Assembly: GCA_037176845.1 (NCBI GenBank)
Contig: JAYKXP010000011.1
Location: 858,116-922,115 of the forward strand
Reading direction: 5' to 3'
DNA from: Paramarasmius palmivorus
Lineage: Eukaryota; Basidiomycota; Agaricomycetes; Agaricales; Marasmiaceae
Length of the DNA: 64,000 bases
The first letter of the stretch is position 1; each line of letters starts with the position of its first letter. The notes under the pieces are model-generated. The model worked only from the letters and a program-made list of their open reading frames with translations. It did no database searches and was not told the DNA's origin. Positions 1 through 11,035 of this stretch are shown here, one piece after another. The position numbers and the translations under genes are program-made.

Positions 1-2
1 CA

Positions 3-565
3 GCATTTGCGATCACAGCCCACAAATCACAAGGACAGACCTACGAGCGTGCAGTGGTCGATCTGGCTTCGGCGCACGGTACGGAGAGCGCGTATGTCAT
101 GGTGTCCCGTGTGACATCGTTGGAGGGTTTGATCGTGCTCCGCCCCTTTCAGCAAAAAAAGATCACCTGTCGACCATCCGAAGACCGACGAAACGAATTC
201 GCGCGTTTGGAAATACTGAGGCTACAGACAATCGTCGAACGTGGACATCCAGAGGAGCGTACAAGTGCCCAAAAGCAGCTGCGACAGTTGCTGGACAACA
301 AGGTGCCCTTGGTTGTGTGCGACTCTGACGAGAGAGTGGTTCAATCCGCTAGCCCCTCGCTTCGACAGGCCCGTCATCGACTCAAAGTGTTACAGGAGTA
401 CGCAGGAGACCTAGGATCGGCGATTGACAGGAAGAAGACCAAGCCTATCAACAAGAGACGCGCTAATCTTCAGGCGCAATGTGAGGTAGGTTCCGCGTCC
501 CCTCTCTATATTGCACTCCTCCACTAAGCACGTCGCAGCGTCCAACCAAGAAACGACGAAAATAA
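3..565 (+). CDS. C-terminal end of Helitron/Pif1-type DNA helicase (partial)
   Basis: The frame is open from the left window edge. It begins with the helicase motif AITAHKSQGQT, followed by YVMVSRVTSLEGL and RPF, which is the end of the superfamily-1 Pif1/RecD-like helicase core. In fungi this version, followed by a SEDxRxEFxRLE segment, is typical of the helicase half of Helitron Rep-Hel proteins, so a Helitron remnant is likely. I place an intron at 486-538 (53 nt, GT-AG, CTAAG branch site 11 nt before the acceptor). The last exon, 539-565, adds a short basic tail (PTKKRRK) that could be a nuclear localisation signal. Without splicing the frame stops at 527. The Rep domain and most of the helicase lie outside the window, so a host Pif1-like gene cannot be excluded. 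Confidence 0.75.
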
Positions 566-708
566 TTTATCCGAGTCAATTTCTATATATTCCTTTAGCT
601 TTCAATGCCTCACTTTACAATATTCACTTACCAATTCCTGCATTCATTACATTTGTACACCCTCATTATATCTTTTCGCTCTTTCATCTTTCCATTTTCC
701 TCTTCATC

Positions 709-2492
709 ATGTCCGCCGAAGATTATCTCCCTGACACCGTCGAGTCCCCGATTTTCGTTGCTCGTACACAACCTGGTGGCATTTACGAGCGTCTCGAAAA
801 GATCGTGGCCAATATGGACGTTGCTTCTATGGCGAACGCTGAGGTCGACAGAGATTTCTTCCGTCGTTCCGCCGATTCGTGGTCGGCCAACTATGGATTC
901 CGCAACCCGGCAGGCCAGGAGTTTAGTGCCAATGTTTTCGGGGAAATTTTGGGTGAAAAGCATGGCACTTTTCTAGGCGCAAAGGGTAACCATTATCCTG
1001 GTCCTAACGAAGACATGGTCAGTCTACATTTCAACAGGCCTACTTTCGATGCTTACCCTTTTCCAGCCGAAGATCATCACAGACGGCACGAAGATTAAGC
1101 CATCCATCGTAATCGGCCAGCCGACTAAGATCCCCGAGACGTTGGCCGACGTATATTATGACCAGTTGTGCACATTCAACACAGTCAGGGAAAGCGACCG
1201 CCAGACCGAGGCTTATGACGGAGAGGTATGATTATTTGGCCTCTTTTCCTGACGTCTGCTGATCAGTCTGGTAGACCTTTGAGCGGGTGAAAGAAATCAC
1301 CAAGGCCGTCAAACCCGGGCAGGTCGCGAACGCTATCATTTTGATGGGAGGACTGCTCTATACGGTAAATGCTCGGTTCGTATTGGGGGTGCACTACTGA
1401 TTGTCGTTGTTAGACTCACGCCGATGAAAACGGGGGTTCTTCCAGGAATCAGTCTCCTGCTAAGAAACCGTTGAAGAAGAGAAAAGCTGCTGCGATTGAC
1501 GACAAGGAGGATAGCGAGACTGCCGTTCCTGAAACCAAGAGAATCAACGAGCCGCTTCCTCGCAATCAGCTTCCTGGACGTAAGTGTGTCGGTTATCCCC
1601 TGGGACTAGTCCTGATATGTTTACTAGGTGAAACTGTTCGCGTTGGGGCTTTCTATGACCCTCGCGTTTTCCCTGATTACGGTGGTCCAGTGTTCTCTCA
1701 CCGTCTTGCTCAGGTTATCCAGCCGGACTGGCGTGACTCGGAGGGTAACCTGATCCCTCCTTGGGCATGGTGGGACGTCTTACGACCGGGTACGCTCATT
1801 ATGGCGTCAGTTTCTATCGTTGTGTGGGTCATAGGATCCGGAGAGAACAAGAAGAAGGTAAGAGTGCGGTTTTTGCTATCGTATTACATTCACTAAGTGG
1901 TATACAGGTGTATCACGCTGTCATACAGTCTTTGCGAGTGGTCGACCGATCCGGTGTGCAGGTCAAACTTCCTGTCCCCAAGCACAGTTCCGTTGCCGTG
2001 CCCACTGCGCCGGCGACCGACAGTGCATCCCAGGCGTTGAAAGCACTCCAGTTCTCTTTGCCTGCCTCTTCTGGTAGTTCTGAACCTCCTGCAAAGAAGC
2101 TGCATACCGCAAATGCAGGCCCTGCTACTTCATCGGCTTCCGCTGGTACAAGCTTGTCCACCGAGAATCAGAACGCAGGTTCAAGCACTTCCTCTGGTGA
2201 AGTCCTGAAGACCTCCTCGGACACTGCATCTACCACGACCGAGGACACTTTGTCAGAGCAAGACGAGACCGACGGCCTTTCTCGTATGGATGTCGTCGAT
2301 GATGGTCTTCCCGGTATGGATGTTGTCCATGATGGCGCTACTCGCATGGACGTAGTCGACGAACAACAAGCACCCATTGCAGCACCTTCTAACGCTGTTG
2401 GGACAGATGCCGTCACAGATGGCGTTCAGGCCAGCACTGGGACATCCGCCGCTGACGGCTCGCGTACTAGGACGAAGAAACACCGTCGTTGA
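709..2492 (+). CDS. six-exon gene of unknown function beside the helicase
   Basis: Exons 709-1017, 1067-1225, 1275-1364, 1414-1579, 1628-1857 and 1908-2492 join in frame to 512 codons. All introns are 48-50 nt GT-AG. The start follows a pyrimidine-rich leader (TCATCATG). The N-terminal half looks globular and has no domain I can name. Around residue 130-200 there is a lysine-rich stretch (KKPLKKRKA) suggesting nuclear import. The C-terminal third is Ser/Thr/Ala-rich and probably disordered, with three imperfect copies of a MDVVxDG motif and a basic end (TKKHRR). It lies 144 bp downstream of the helicase on the same strand, so it may be cargo of the same element. I do not recognise the family. 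Confidence 0.6.
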
Positions 2493-2938
2493 CTACGATT
2501 TCCGTCCAGCCTGACCAATCCACCCCTTATACCCCTTATACCCCAAATTGTCGAAAACTTGCTTCATCCGCCTTTTCCCCTTTTTTTCTGTGGCCTGTTT
2601 TGTGTTGATATTAAGACCCAACTGTGTTCTTTTTGCCGTTACGTTCTCCGGTACACCCTTTTACTGTTCGTGGCTCTTGTTTGGTGACTGGCAAGGTACG
2701 ATGTTGACGATATTCGAGGCGACTTGTGTCGTTTAGTAAATACCCTAATTCTCGGCCTGTGCTTGGTGTTGATTATTGATCTTACTTGAACTTTTGTTAG
2801 TTTATTGAGTCCTGGTATTGGAATATACGTGTTTTACTCACCTGAATCTACCCTCTTTCGTTGGAAGCTGTGACATTAAGTGGCCAATCGCATAGCTTAA
2901 GGTGGCACCTCAGGCATAAACGTTTCACAGTCGTAAAC

Positions 2939-2961
2939 CTCCCGTGGTTGCACCGCGGGAG
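2939..2961 (-). repeat. GTGCAAC hairpin, copy 1
   Basis: Arms CTCCCGTG and CGCGGGAG pair over 7 of 8 positions around the loop, which reads GTGCAAC on the minus strand. It lies 447 bp past the stop of the upstream plus-strand gene. No minus-strand gene is visible to its left, so this copy breaks the rule that hairpins face a gene. Confidence 0.65.
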
Positions 2962-3169
2962 ATGTGGATCGACTAGAGGAAAAGAAAAGGCTTGGTGGAG
3001 ACTGAGTACTGATCACCAAGTGGAGAGACCGAGGACAATGAAGAAACGTAAGACTTGTCTTTTTTCGGCAGTCCGGCTGTGACACCCGGAACGTACCGAA
3101 ATCACGTATTCGGCTGCCCTCACCCTGACGTAATGATTTGATTGCTTTTCCAAGACCACGACAACTAGG

Positions 3170-3198
3170 GAGCTACGGGAGTGCAACTCCCGTAGCTC
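3170..3198 (+). repeat. GTGCAAC hairpin, copy 2 (perfect)
   Basis: GAGCTACGGGA and its exact reverse complement flank the loop GTGCAAC, giving an 11-bp perfect stem. It is the best copy in the window and lies 300 bp upstream of the start codon of the F-box gene at 3499, in the same direction. Confidence 0.85.
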
Positions 3199-3498
3199 TA
3201 CATGCAAGTTATTTGTGCTCTTGTAACTGGATTCATTGTTTTATCGACAACCTCGTCTGTACTATTTCGAACGGTGTCGTCAGGGAGGGCATTGGATGGG
3301 AGTGAGTGTTGGATTTCGATCTTTGTAGGTATGGGACACCGTCTTAGGGGTGCGTAGAATTGTACAAGAAGGAAATCGAATTGTCCTCTCTGCCCCACCT
3401 CGAGCATGCCTATTATCGAGGGTCTCCATTCTATATCCGATATCGAGCTGGTTGGGTATTTAGAGGATCCGCGAAGGCAAACAGATTGTACACGACCC

Positions 3499-5041
3499 AT
3501 GTTTACTCAGGTGAATATCAGACAACTTGTATGTTTTGCTCAGACGCTTATCCTTTGAGTAGGGGGTCAACAAGCTTTCGCCGGAGATACTGCTGCATGT
3601 CTTTTCTCTTCTTCCACCAGGTCCATCCGATCATTCGTTAGCGGCCGCTGCTAGCGTCTGCCGTAGATGGAAGGAGATATGTCTCGACAGCAGCTGCCTT
3701 TGGGCTACCCTCGTTATTGGCGATCCACAACACCCACGAGATGTAGACGCCGTGTATCTTTGGCTTCAGAGGTCCCACGACGTCTCGATTCGCCTCTATT
3801 TCACCGTTTCTCGGGCCGACTCTTCTGTTTATGGGTCTCGTGTGTTGGCTGCTTTGTGCAGTCACAGTGACCGATGGGAGACGCTACATTGTCAGATACC
3901 GTCCAATGCCTCTCTTGAATACCCCATCGTCAGGGCGAAATTTGCACCCAATATCAAACATTTTTCGCTTAGCTGGGGTTCTCGGCTCCCCCTGTCCTCT
4001 ACCGCCTGGGTGTTTTGGCACCGCGTTTGGCGGACCCCCGGAATAGAAACGTTCGAGTGCAACGACCTCCTCCCTCTCACCGAGTTAATAAGGAACCGAG
4101 TTTCCGATTCTGATTTCGTCATTCCCGGGGTTTTCCGCACTTTGAGGGTGCTGCGTGCTACAGTGGTCGCCAATAACACATTTTTCGACCTCCTACGCAC
4201 ATGTGGTTCCCTGTCCGAGCTTGATGTTCATATTTTGAATTCAGCTCCTGGCACGCCGCTCGTCTTACCCGTCATTGGAAGATTGACGATCTGTGGTGAC
4301 AAGATTTCCGTCAGTACTGTACTTGGACGGCTCACTACTCCGAGCCTCAGCGAACTCACTGTCTCCGTGGACACCAATGTGTTGGAAGCCCTCAATTCTC
4401 TGTTGGAGAGGTCGGCCTGTAATCTTGCCGTGCTCGACGCCCCCCTGGTAGGGATCACGGACGCTGAGTTCGCGCTGTTCATGGCCCATTCACGGGGATG
4501 TCTTCGTCACTTACTCGTGTGGAAAACCGAAATTGCGTTGCGTCCTTCTACTGGGAGTGCACAAGTCAGGCTAGAGCGTTATTGCGAACCCGACTATTAT
4601 TTGCCCGACTTGAAGGACGCCACCTTAATTATGCCAACGAATATCCGGGCCGGTATCCTTGACATCCTCAACTGTCCTTCTCTCGCTCGTCTCGACCTAG
4701 GCAGCTATCATCACGATATCCCTTCCCTCGTTCGGTTTTTTGAACGCTCCTCGTGTTATCCACAGGTCTTCCTATTCTCTTTAGATGCGGGTCATATCAG
4801 AGAAAGTTGGACGGTGCTTCTGAGTTCACCTCATCTGTCGCAATTGCGGAGTCTCACCGTGTCCATGGTAGTATTGGACTCCTTTCTCAAGTTGCTCTCG
4901 GATCTGGCACAGCAGAGGACATTCATATTCACCAAGTTGGAGGTCATGTTTCTTAGGGGTCGTCTGTACAACAAGGGGCTTATCGGTGGTGTTGAAGGGC
5001 GTAGTCAGGGGCGTCTAACAGTACGATATTGCGAGATTTGA
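3499..5041 (+). CDS. F-box protein 1
   Basis: A four-codon first exon (3499-3510, MFTQ) is joined by a 52-nt intron (3511-3562) to 3563-5041, giving 496 residues. The intron is required because TAG at 3560-3562 blocks the frame, and only from 3563 does the F-box appear: LSPEILLHVF at about residue 8, then SVCRRWKEIC and LWATLVI. That is the usual F-box order of LPxEIL, VCRxW and xLW. The rest alternates short hydrophobic and polar blocks, as in the leucine-repeat C-termini of Agaricomycete F-box proteins. F-box proteins bind Skp1 and bring substrates to SCF ubiquitin ligases; the substrate here is unknown. A GTGCAAC hairpin lies 300 bp upstream. Confidence 0.8.
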
Positions 5042-5330
5042 TTATGTTGCATCTGAGCCGTGCACCAGCTTTTCGGAGTGCCGTTATAACCAGAAAATAA
5101 AATCAAGGATCGTTTGTTTACCCATTATAACTTGCGTGAGTTTGTGTCTGGTTTGTAGGCAGCAATTACTGAAGGTGTATTTCAATGATCGTATAGGATT
5201 TAGGGGGAGTCGGTGATGTTTGGAAATGTCATGAAAGACCCCTCTACACAGGTTTACCTTTGACTACCAGGTAGGTCTCCGACTTCACACTTTGGAGTAA
5301 TCTGACTTTCTACTTACTTCTTTTGCAGTC

Positions 5331-6896
5331 ATGACCGAGAACCGTGGCCGCTTTCGACACTGTGGGGTGTCCGATTTGTCCACAGAAGTTATCCTCCAGG
5401 TCTTCAATCGGTGTCCCCATCGTACTACACTGGCAACTTGTCGAATGGTGTGCCGAGACTGGGACAGTATCATCGTCGATGCCCCAGAATTTTGGACCGA
5501 CGTCTATGTCGGATTTTCTTGCGAGGACACGTTGATGGTGGAGCGTTATTTGAGGAGGTCGAAAATGCGCAATTTGACTATAACCTTTCAACGGTGTGAA
5601 TCCCGTAGCAACTGGAGCTCACCGTCTACCCGCCAGATCCTTCGTTTACTTTTGGGGCAAATCGCACGATGGGAGGTCGTCTCCTTTCACTTGCGGGGGA
5701 TCCACTTGTCCACACTCGGCCATCAGTTCTGTAAAGCACTCGAAGGTGTCACGGGCTGGCAGCTGAAACAGTTTACGTTCTCTCATGGGGGGGCATGGCA
5801 CGCCAAAGACAGCCGAAAGTTTTGGAAGAGCGTTCTATCTGCTCCCGCCTTGCAGGATTTGACATGGCGGCAATCCTCAGGTGCCGTTTTCGACCGTCTT
5901 TATCGTCCAACAGGAGGTTCTGGCACTTCGACTACATGGAAACACCTCACCCATCTTATTCTGGACCAAGCGGAAGTCGACCATATTATAACTTTACTTA
6001 CCACTGCCGACGCATTGAAGGAATTATGTGTGGAATGGCTGATGGACACGCCCATCTTATCTTCGGTTGATACCCCACGCCTGCTCCTCGGCGAGTTGCG
6101 CACTTTGCGCGTCGATACGGGTTTCGATTCCAAAGCTCGTTTGCTTGGTCGTGTTCACACTCCTGCGTTAGAGCACCTGGTCCTGGTGGACGACGGCGTA
6201 GCTTTCCAGCCTGTCATCGACTTGCTCGAACGTGACGTGGATGGCCTAGTTATCGCGGAGGTCGTTATCAGAGACGATTCCGTTGATTTATTCCCCAGGT
6301 TCATGGAGTTGATCTCTCGGTCGTCGCGGGATCTATGCGAGTTGGATGTACAGTTTCGTGTCAGGACGACATTAGCAACCTTACCTTTATCCGTGCATAC
6401 TCCCCCGGCAGAAGTTTTTGCGGAATTAAGGTCTTGGTTTTTAGCCGTTGACGACGGTGATGGCGGCTGTATAAAATATGCGTTGGAGTCAACAGCGACG
6501 CCGGTACTGGAGTCGCTGTCTATAGGATGCTCTCACGATTGCAGTCGTGAAATAGCTTCCTTCCTGGAGAGAAGTTCTCCTCCTTTGGCTGAACTCGCTT
6601 TTCCTGTGGTTGATCCGGACCCAGTCTCACTTCGAATGTTGTTGTCTTCGACTTGTTTAGCAGAGTTGTGGTCGTTGGACTGTTCGGGTCGCACTGCCTT
6701 GTCCCTGGTGGAGATTTTGTCGGAGACCCCGTTTCTGCTGCCGTCGCTCACCCGCCTCGAACTGGCCGTCTTACTCGCTGATCCTGATGCAATCCGGAAT
6801 CTGAGGGCGTCGAGGAATGCGGTATCGTCGGTGCATCTCGAGCCAGTGATCATATCGCCTTATGGGAGCCGAATTTTGTCGGGAGTTATTGAGTAG
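5331..6896 (+). CDS. F-box protein 2
   Basis: A single coding exon of 521 residues. The F-box spans about residues 14-62 (LSTEVILQVF, MVCRDWDSI, FWTDVYV). A 58-nt intron (5271-5328) appears to end two bases before the ATG, so the leader is probably spliced. The protein is a close paralogue of the F-box gene at 28912: both share the order VCRxWxSLIV, RSK, RWExVSFxL and a GxW(H/K) block. No GTGCAAC hairpin is seen in its 289-bp upstream region. Role: presumed SCF substrate receptor. Confidence 0.8.
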   Translation: MTENRGRFRHCGVSDLSTEVILQVFNRCPHRTTLATCRMVCRDWDSIIVDAPEFWTDVYVGFSCEDTLMVERYLRRSKMRNLTITFQRCESRSNWSSPSTRQILRLLLGQIARWEVVSFHLRGIHLSTLGHQFCKALEGVTGWQLKQFTFSHGGAWHAKDSRKFWKSVLSAPALQDLTWRQSSGAVFDRLYRPTGGSGTSTTWKHLTHLILDQAEVDHIITLLTTADALKELCVEWLMDTPILSSVDTPRLLLGELRTLRVDTGFDSKARLLGRVHTPALEHLVLVDDGVAFQPVIDLLERDVDGLVIAEVVIRDDSVDLFPRFMELISRSSRDLCELDVQFRVRTTLATLPLSVHTPPAEVFAELRSWFLAVDDGDGGCIKYALESTATPVLESLSIGCSHDCSREIASFLERSSPPLAELAFPVVDPDPVSLRMLLSSTCLAELWSLDCSGRTALSLVEILSETPFLLPSLTRLELAVLLADPDAIRNLRASRNAVSSVHLEPVIISPYGSRILSGVIE

Positions 6897-7270
6897 ATTA
6901 TATAAACCTTTTAGATAGTCCTTCGTTGTCATTCAGTGTATTCTCTGTGCGCTTAGTTGGAGTATTCGATAGTGATATACTTATATATATATATATCTTA
7001 TTACGTCATAACGCCGTCGGGACCGAGCAGGTGTTCTAAAATCGTTATACAACGTTCATACGGCTTCTTCCTTACTTCCAACACGACCAAGGTGCAACTT
7101 TTGTCGTGGACGTTGGTCTTTGCGTATCCCGCGAGGTCAAACACTCTTCCTCTGCATTTAGCTCGCGTCCTTACAGCCTTTGTCTTCTCCCCCGGGTCTT
7201 TTGTTGTTGACAATAGGTTATCAGTCCACGGTGCGTTTCTTGTAGCGTATATCTATATTGCACGCGATTC
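6897..7270. other. intergenic region with TA run and hairpin
   Basis: Contains a short (TA)n run near 6980-6997 and GTGCAAC hairpin copy 3. No gene is supported. Confidence 0.5.
7082..7108 (+). repeat. GTGCAAC hairpin, copy 3
   Basis: CACGACCAAG and TTTTGTCGTG pair at 8 of 10 positions around GTGCAAC. It lies 186 bp after the F-box gene stop and about 200 bp before the likely start of the repetitive gene at 7.3 kb. Confidence 0.7.
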
Positions 7271-10062
7271 ATGTACGGATCCAGAGCAATAAAAACTGAC
7301 GACAAGAATGGAAGAACACGAGGTAGAAGATGGTTCGTCGTCGTTCAATATCTTTGGCCCATTTTCCCAGATGCTCACCCGCGAACAGATTTAGGACGAT
7401 CCCAGATTCACCCGCATTTCATCGTCAACAAAGGCGTCTACACTGCAATAACTGGTCGAACATGGAACGCTGACGTCTCCATTCCAGGACGTGAAGATCT
7501 CGATCCTTCGGCTCACCGTGTTCGTCTCCCCCGTTTCCGCCAGATGAGGTGGATTTCAAGTGAACTCCCTTACCTTGCTTTCACCCCTTCTTTTGACATC
7601 TTCAAATGCTCGTTCATGTCGTGTTTCGACGTATCTCCTTCCACTTTTCGCCTTGACCAATCCTCCAACAAGTATTCATTGGCGAAAGACCTCCAGGAGA
7701 AATGGAGTTTCCATGAGTCGATGCTTCGTCTGTTGCTACAGAGGGCTGTTGATCTTTCGAAAGCTCCGCTTTCATCGATGTTTAGACTGTGGTCTTTCCC
7801 GAGGCAGTACGGATACCAACGTATGCATAACAGCAGGGATAGATGCATCCGACAGGCTCTAGCAGCAAGGGACGCCTTTTGGCCGTTGATATCGGCAGTG
7901 ATTTTCTATCTGCGGTACTTTCAGTACTATTGCCAGACTTTACACCGGGAACCCCAGGAATGGCGGATTCAGGTTTGTCGTGATCTCCCAGTGCATCCCT
8001 CGTGGTTGAGTGCTTGGATGGAAGAGTTTTTACCGCCGTTGAATTCGCCTAACTCCTGGGGTAGCGTTTCCATTGGAGGGTTCCTCGATGCCCAAGAGTC
8101 TTTCCAGAAATTCACGTTATCTTATCTTCCATTGTTCAAATTCACCAACACGCCTTTATACCTGTATTGGGGCGAAGACGCTGAATATACCACCCGTTAC
8201 CTTCCCGTCATTCTTCGCGAATTAGCGCCGAATTCGTCTACGCTGGCAGCACTTCGAGCTTCGCGTGTGCCCACAACGGCGGCCCCAGTCAATATAATGG
8301 AGCTGGTTCCTGTGGTACACGGTTCTGGACAGAGCAACCGAGAAGATATGAAGTCATTTTTCGAGAGACGAGGCCGCATGCGGAAGGCGGCACTGGAGCG
8401 GGAAACTCTGGAGCTCCGGGCAGCCAGGGAAGCCAGGGAAGCAAATGCTTTGTACTACCAATGTCCAGGTCGAAAAGGTGCTCGTGTCTACACCTGGGAA
8501 AAAGAAGGTATACACTGGATCCGAGTACCTGTAGGTCGAAACAACTACGACAGTGTCTGGGGAGAGTACAGCGACAACCAGAAACGATTCGATTCGATTA
8601 TGAATGAGTGGGACCTTTGCGAGAACTTTGGTGCAGACGACTACACATCCGCCGATTCAGATACGGAAAGCATCGATATGGCTGATATGGAAGGGGGCCC
8701 GTTTGTAGATCCGCAACATTTTCCTGAAGATCACGAAATGCTTGTCCCAGTCGAAGGTCCCGAAGCTGCAACGGGGAAATCTGCAGATCAACGTCATTCC
8801 CTTGTTGGCAGTGTCGATGAAGATCTCGAAGAAGGAGAGTTATCTCCTTTGGAAGTTTTCGAGCATGAGCTGCAGGTGCAGGCTTCGCAATCTGTTCTGC
8901 TTGAGCTCTTTCAGAGGGAAGACACGACAGGTCGGTACACCGTTCAAGAGACAGTACAGGAAGTGGCGTACTTCAGGTATGGTTTCCAGGTAGAACGTCA
9001 ACAATTGGACCGCCAGGTGCTTTACAGTATGTCGCTCCCTTGGATCAAGGTCCACAAAATCCTTGGTTTTCCGACCGCTGAGGCGACCGAGGATGTTCAA
9101 GACGAACTCGGTTACTTTGTCAGTTATATCCTTCGAACTGCACCTTCGGATCTGTCGGCCAGCTTCGAATTATTCGATTTGTCTAGGGGACTTCCTTACC
9201 CCAGGGGTATTGAACGTGTTGGGGTCAACAATGAACTTTTTCTGCTTAGCTCTTCCTTGTCCCCGTTTGCCGTCGTGGTCCATGATGCTCTCACAGTTTT
9301 AGAAGCATGGCGTCGAGGTTGGGATTTGGAGCCGGTAAAGCTTGCTGCAATGTTGTTGCAAAGAGGATACAAGTTTCGCACTGTCGTAGCCGGGCGTCCG
9401 GGTTCGTCGCTGGCGACAGGGGAACGCGGGTATGCCCAACTTGGGTTTAGGTCGTATTTGCACAGATTTGACACGACGGATTACTACGCTTATCTGTACC
9501 ATCGCGATATGTTTCTTCGCTCTCCTCGTGGGAGAGCAGTTGCGTTGCGTGGAGGTATTCTTGCACGGCTTGCCAGGGACATTGTTTCGGCCGAAGATGT
9601 TGTTCGTGGACCTTCTGAACAGGTATCGGCATCGCATGACATAGGTGAATGTATATATTATGACAACGGTCAATTTTGGTGGGATGACACGCTCTCTGTC
9701 GACGAAGAAAATCTCATCTGTGGGACATACGACGTAGAGTCCGGCAAGTGCATTAACCCATCTTGAGACGATATTGCTCATTCTTTACTTATGCAGCTGG
9801 CTCCGGCAGTTCTTCGAACCAATTGTCTCAGAAGTCTTGGTGGCCTCGGCGTCATTCGTGGGCGTCGGGGGGTCTGAACACTGGGTTTTGGTCACCACAG
9901 GCTGAGTTATGGTTCCAAAAACGTTCGAAAGATATCATGGAAGGGAACGCGGTACCTTACACTCACACACAATGGAAGTCGCATCTCAAATTCAATAAGG
10001 AAACTGTGATCCTCGCAAAACGTGTTGATGCTGTCAGTAGTCGGTACATTTCAAGTTCATGA
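7271..10062 (+). CDS. Agaricomycete repetitive hypothetical protein, 5' end damaged or unresolved
   Basis: The main open frame runs 7271-9743. It joins 9797-10062 across a GC-AG intron (9744-9796, donor GCAAGT) that keeps the frame. The body has a RDAFWPLISAV segment, a charged linker rich in Arg and Glu, a block around SDNQKRFDSIMNEWDLC, and a tail with SWWPR, GLNTGFW and TQWKSHLKFNKETV. I recognise this order from a large unnamed family repeated in Agaricomycete genomes; no enzymatic motif is evident. The 5' end is uncertain. The most natural start, ATG 7308 (MEEHEVEDG), meets TAG after 28 codons, although the same frame stays protein-like beyond it. From about 7.5 kb the reading is in another frame. 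It may be a decaying copy or have unrecognised introns. Confidence 0.55.
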
Positions 10063-10372
10063 GCCTGTCATCGTCGCGCTTCCGTTGCAACCCGAGTTAC
10101 TTACATGCGTTGTATTTCGGTATTTTAGTTGTAACAAGTATCTAGCCCTATAAAGCCGATATGTTTGATGGTAATGGTAGGCGTGTGAAGACCACGTGTT
10201 GCTCGAACTTTGAAGCTCTGCTCTCTTCGAAACGTGTTATCCCCTGACCGTTGGCATACGAACCTCGGAGTGCAACTTCGGCGTTCAACAGCTTTGCAGT
10301 AAATATGGAGTATTGGGGGGTGTTTGCCTCGTCCTACATCTCATTTGTCGACTCCTTTTCTTGTCGCCTACT
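10063..10372. other. intergenic region upstream of POLD4-like gene
   Basis: About 310 bp with no gene; it contains GTGCAAC hairpin copy 4. Confidence 0.5.
10260..10286 (+). repeat. GTGCAAC hairpin, copy 4
   Basis: GAACCTCGGA and TTCGGCGTTC match at 7 of 10 stem positions around GTGCAAC. It lies 87 bp before the ATG of the POLD4-like gene, the one clear host replication gene with such an element. Confidence 0.6.
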
Positions 10373-10880
10373 ATGCCACCAGCATCCAAACCGAAGAATG
10401 CCGAAAGAAAGACGGTGTCTCCTCAGTCGTCGGATATTCGCAGGCATTTTGGGAGAATCGTCAACTATGAGAGGCGAAAAGTACATTTTCGCAGGAAAAT
10501 GAGGCAGGCGAGGACTCAAGACGATAACAAGCGGGACCGTTCTGGTACAGAAGAGACTCCTTCGGTAACGGGTGATCAAGCCGAGGAAATGCTACGAGAA
10601 TTCGATATGTGCGTAAACTAGTCGGGTCATTCTTGTAGACCGTTCTGACCTGCTTTTAGGGATATCCGATATGGACCATCGTTGAATATTCCCCGGTTGT
10701 TTAGATGGAATCTCGCTTTACGGTTCAATCTCAACCCGCCCCTCGAGGTACGAACCTGACAGAACTACTATCGTATCCGCGTTGATTTTATATACATATC
10801 AGATTTATCGTCTTTTGGTCGACGACCAGGGTGTGGAGGTAGCTGGAAGAGCGACATGTTCCTTAGACGGTCATTTCTGA
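10373..10880 (+). CDS. DNA polymerase delta small subunit (p12/Cdm1-like)
   Basis: Exons 10373-10608, 10660-10747 and 10803-10880 join in frame to 133 residues. The conserved core is EEMLREFDMDIRYGP, then ISR-like IPRLFRWNLA and NPPLEIYRLL. That is the signature of polymerase delta subunit 4 (human p12, fission yeast Cdm1): LRQFDL, YGP, RxxRW, NPP. p12 stabilises the polymerase delta holoenzyme and contacts PCNA. Near residues 18-28 SSDIRRHF resembles a degenerate PCNA-interacting box. Introns are 51 and 55 nt. It lies 155 bp upstream of an RNR small-subunit gene on the same strand, so two S-phase genes are adjacent. Confidence 0.85.
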
Positions 10881-11035
10881 CACTAATCTTCCGCCCTCCT
10901 ATGTTATTATTCGTTGTTGTTGTCATGTTTTATGTTTGAGACCCCCTGTCGGTCAAAAATCGCAGTAACGCCCCTGAAGAACCGAGCAATTAAAGAGTTC
11001 GTCGCTCGTTGCGGCAGTCATTATCCAATACCCAG

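Larger units (their letters stand above)
2493..3498. other. intergenic region with two GTGCAAC hairpins
   Basis: No convincing coding sequence is visible over about 1 kb. It contains a minus-facing hairpin at 2939-2961 and a perfect plus-facing hairpin at 3170-3198. The rest looks like the 3' flank of the upstream gene and the promoter of the F-box gene at 3499. Confidence 0.6.

Noticed and set aside
3170..3198. Hairpins as transcription terminators
   Set aside because: Intrinsic hairpin terminators are bacterial, there is no U tract, and the orientation at 26122/26306 fits 5' and not 3' gene ends.
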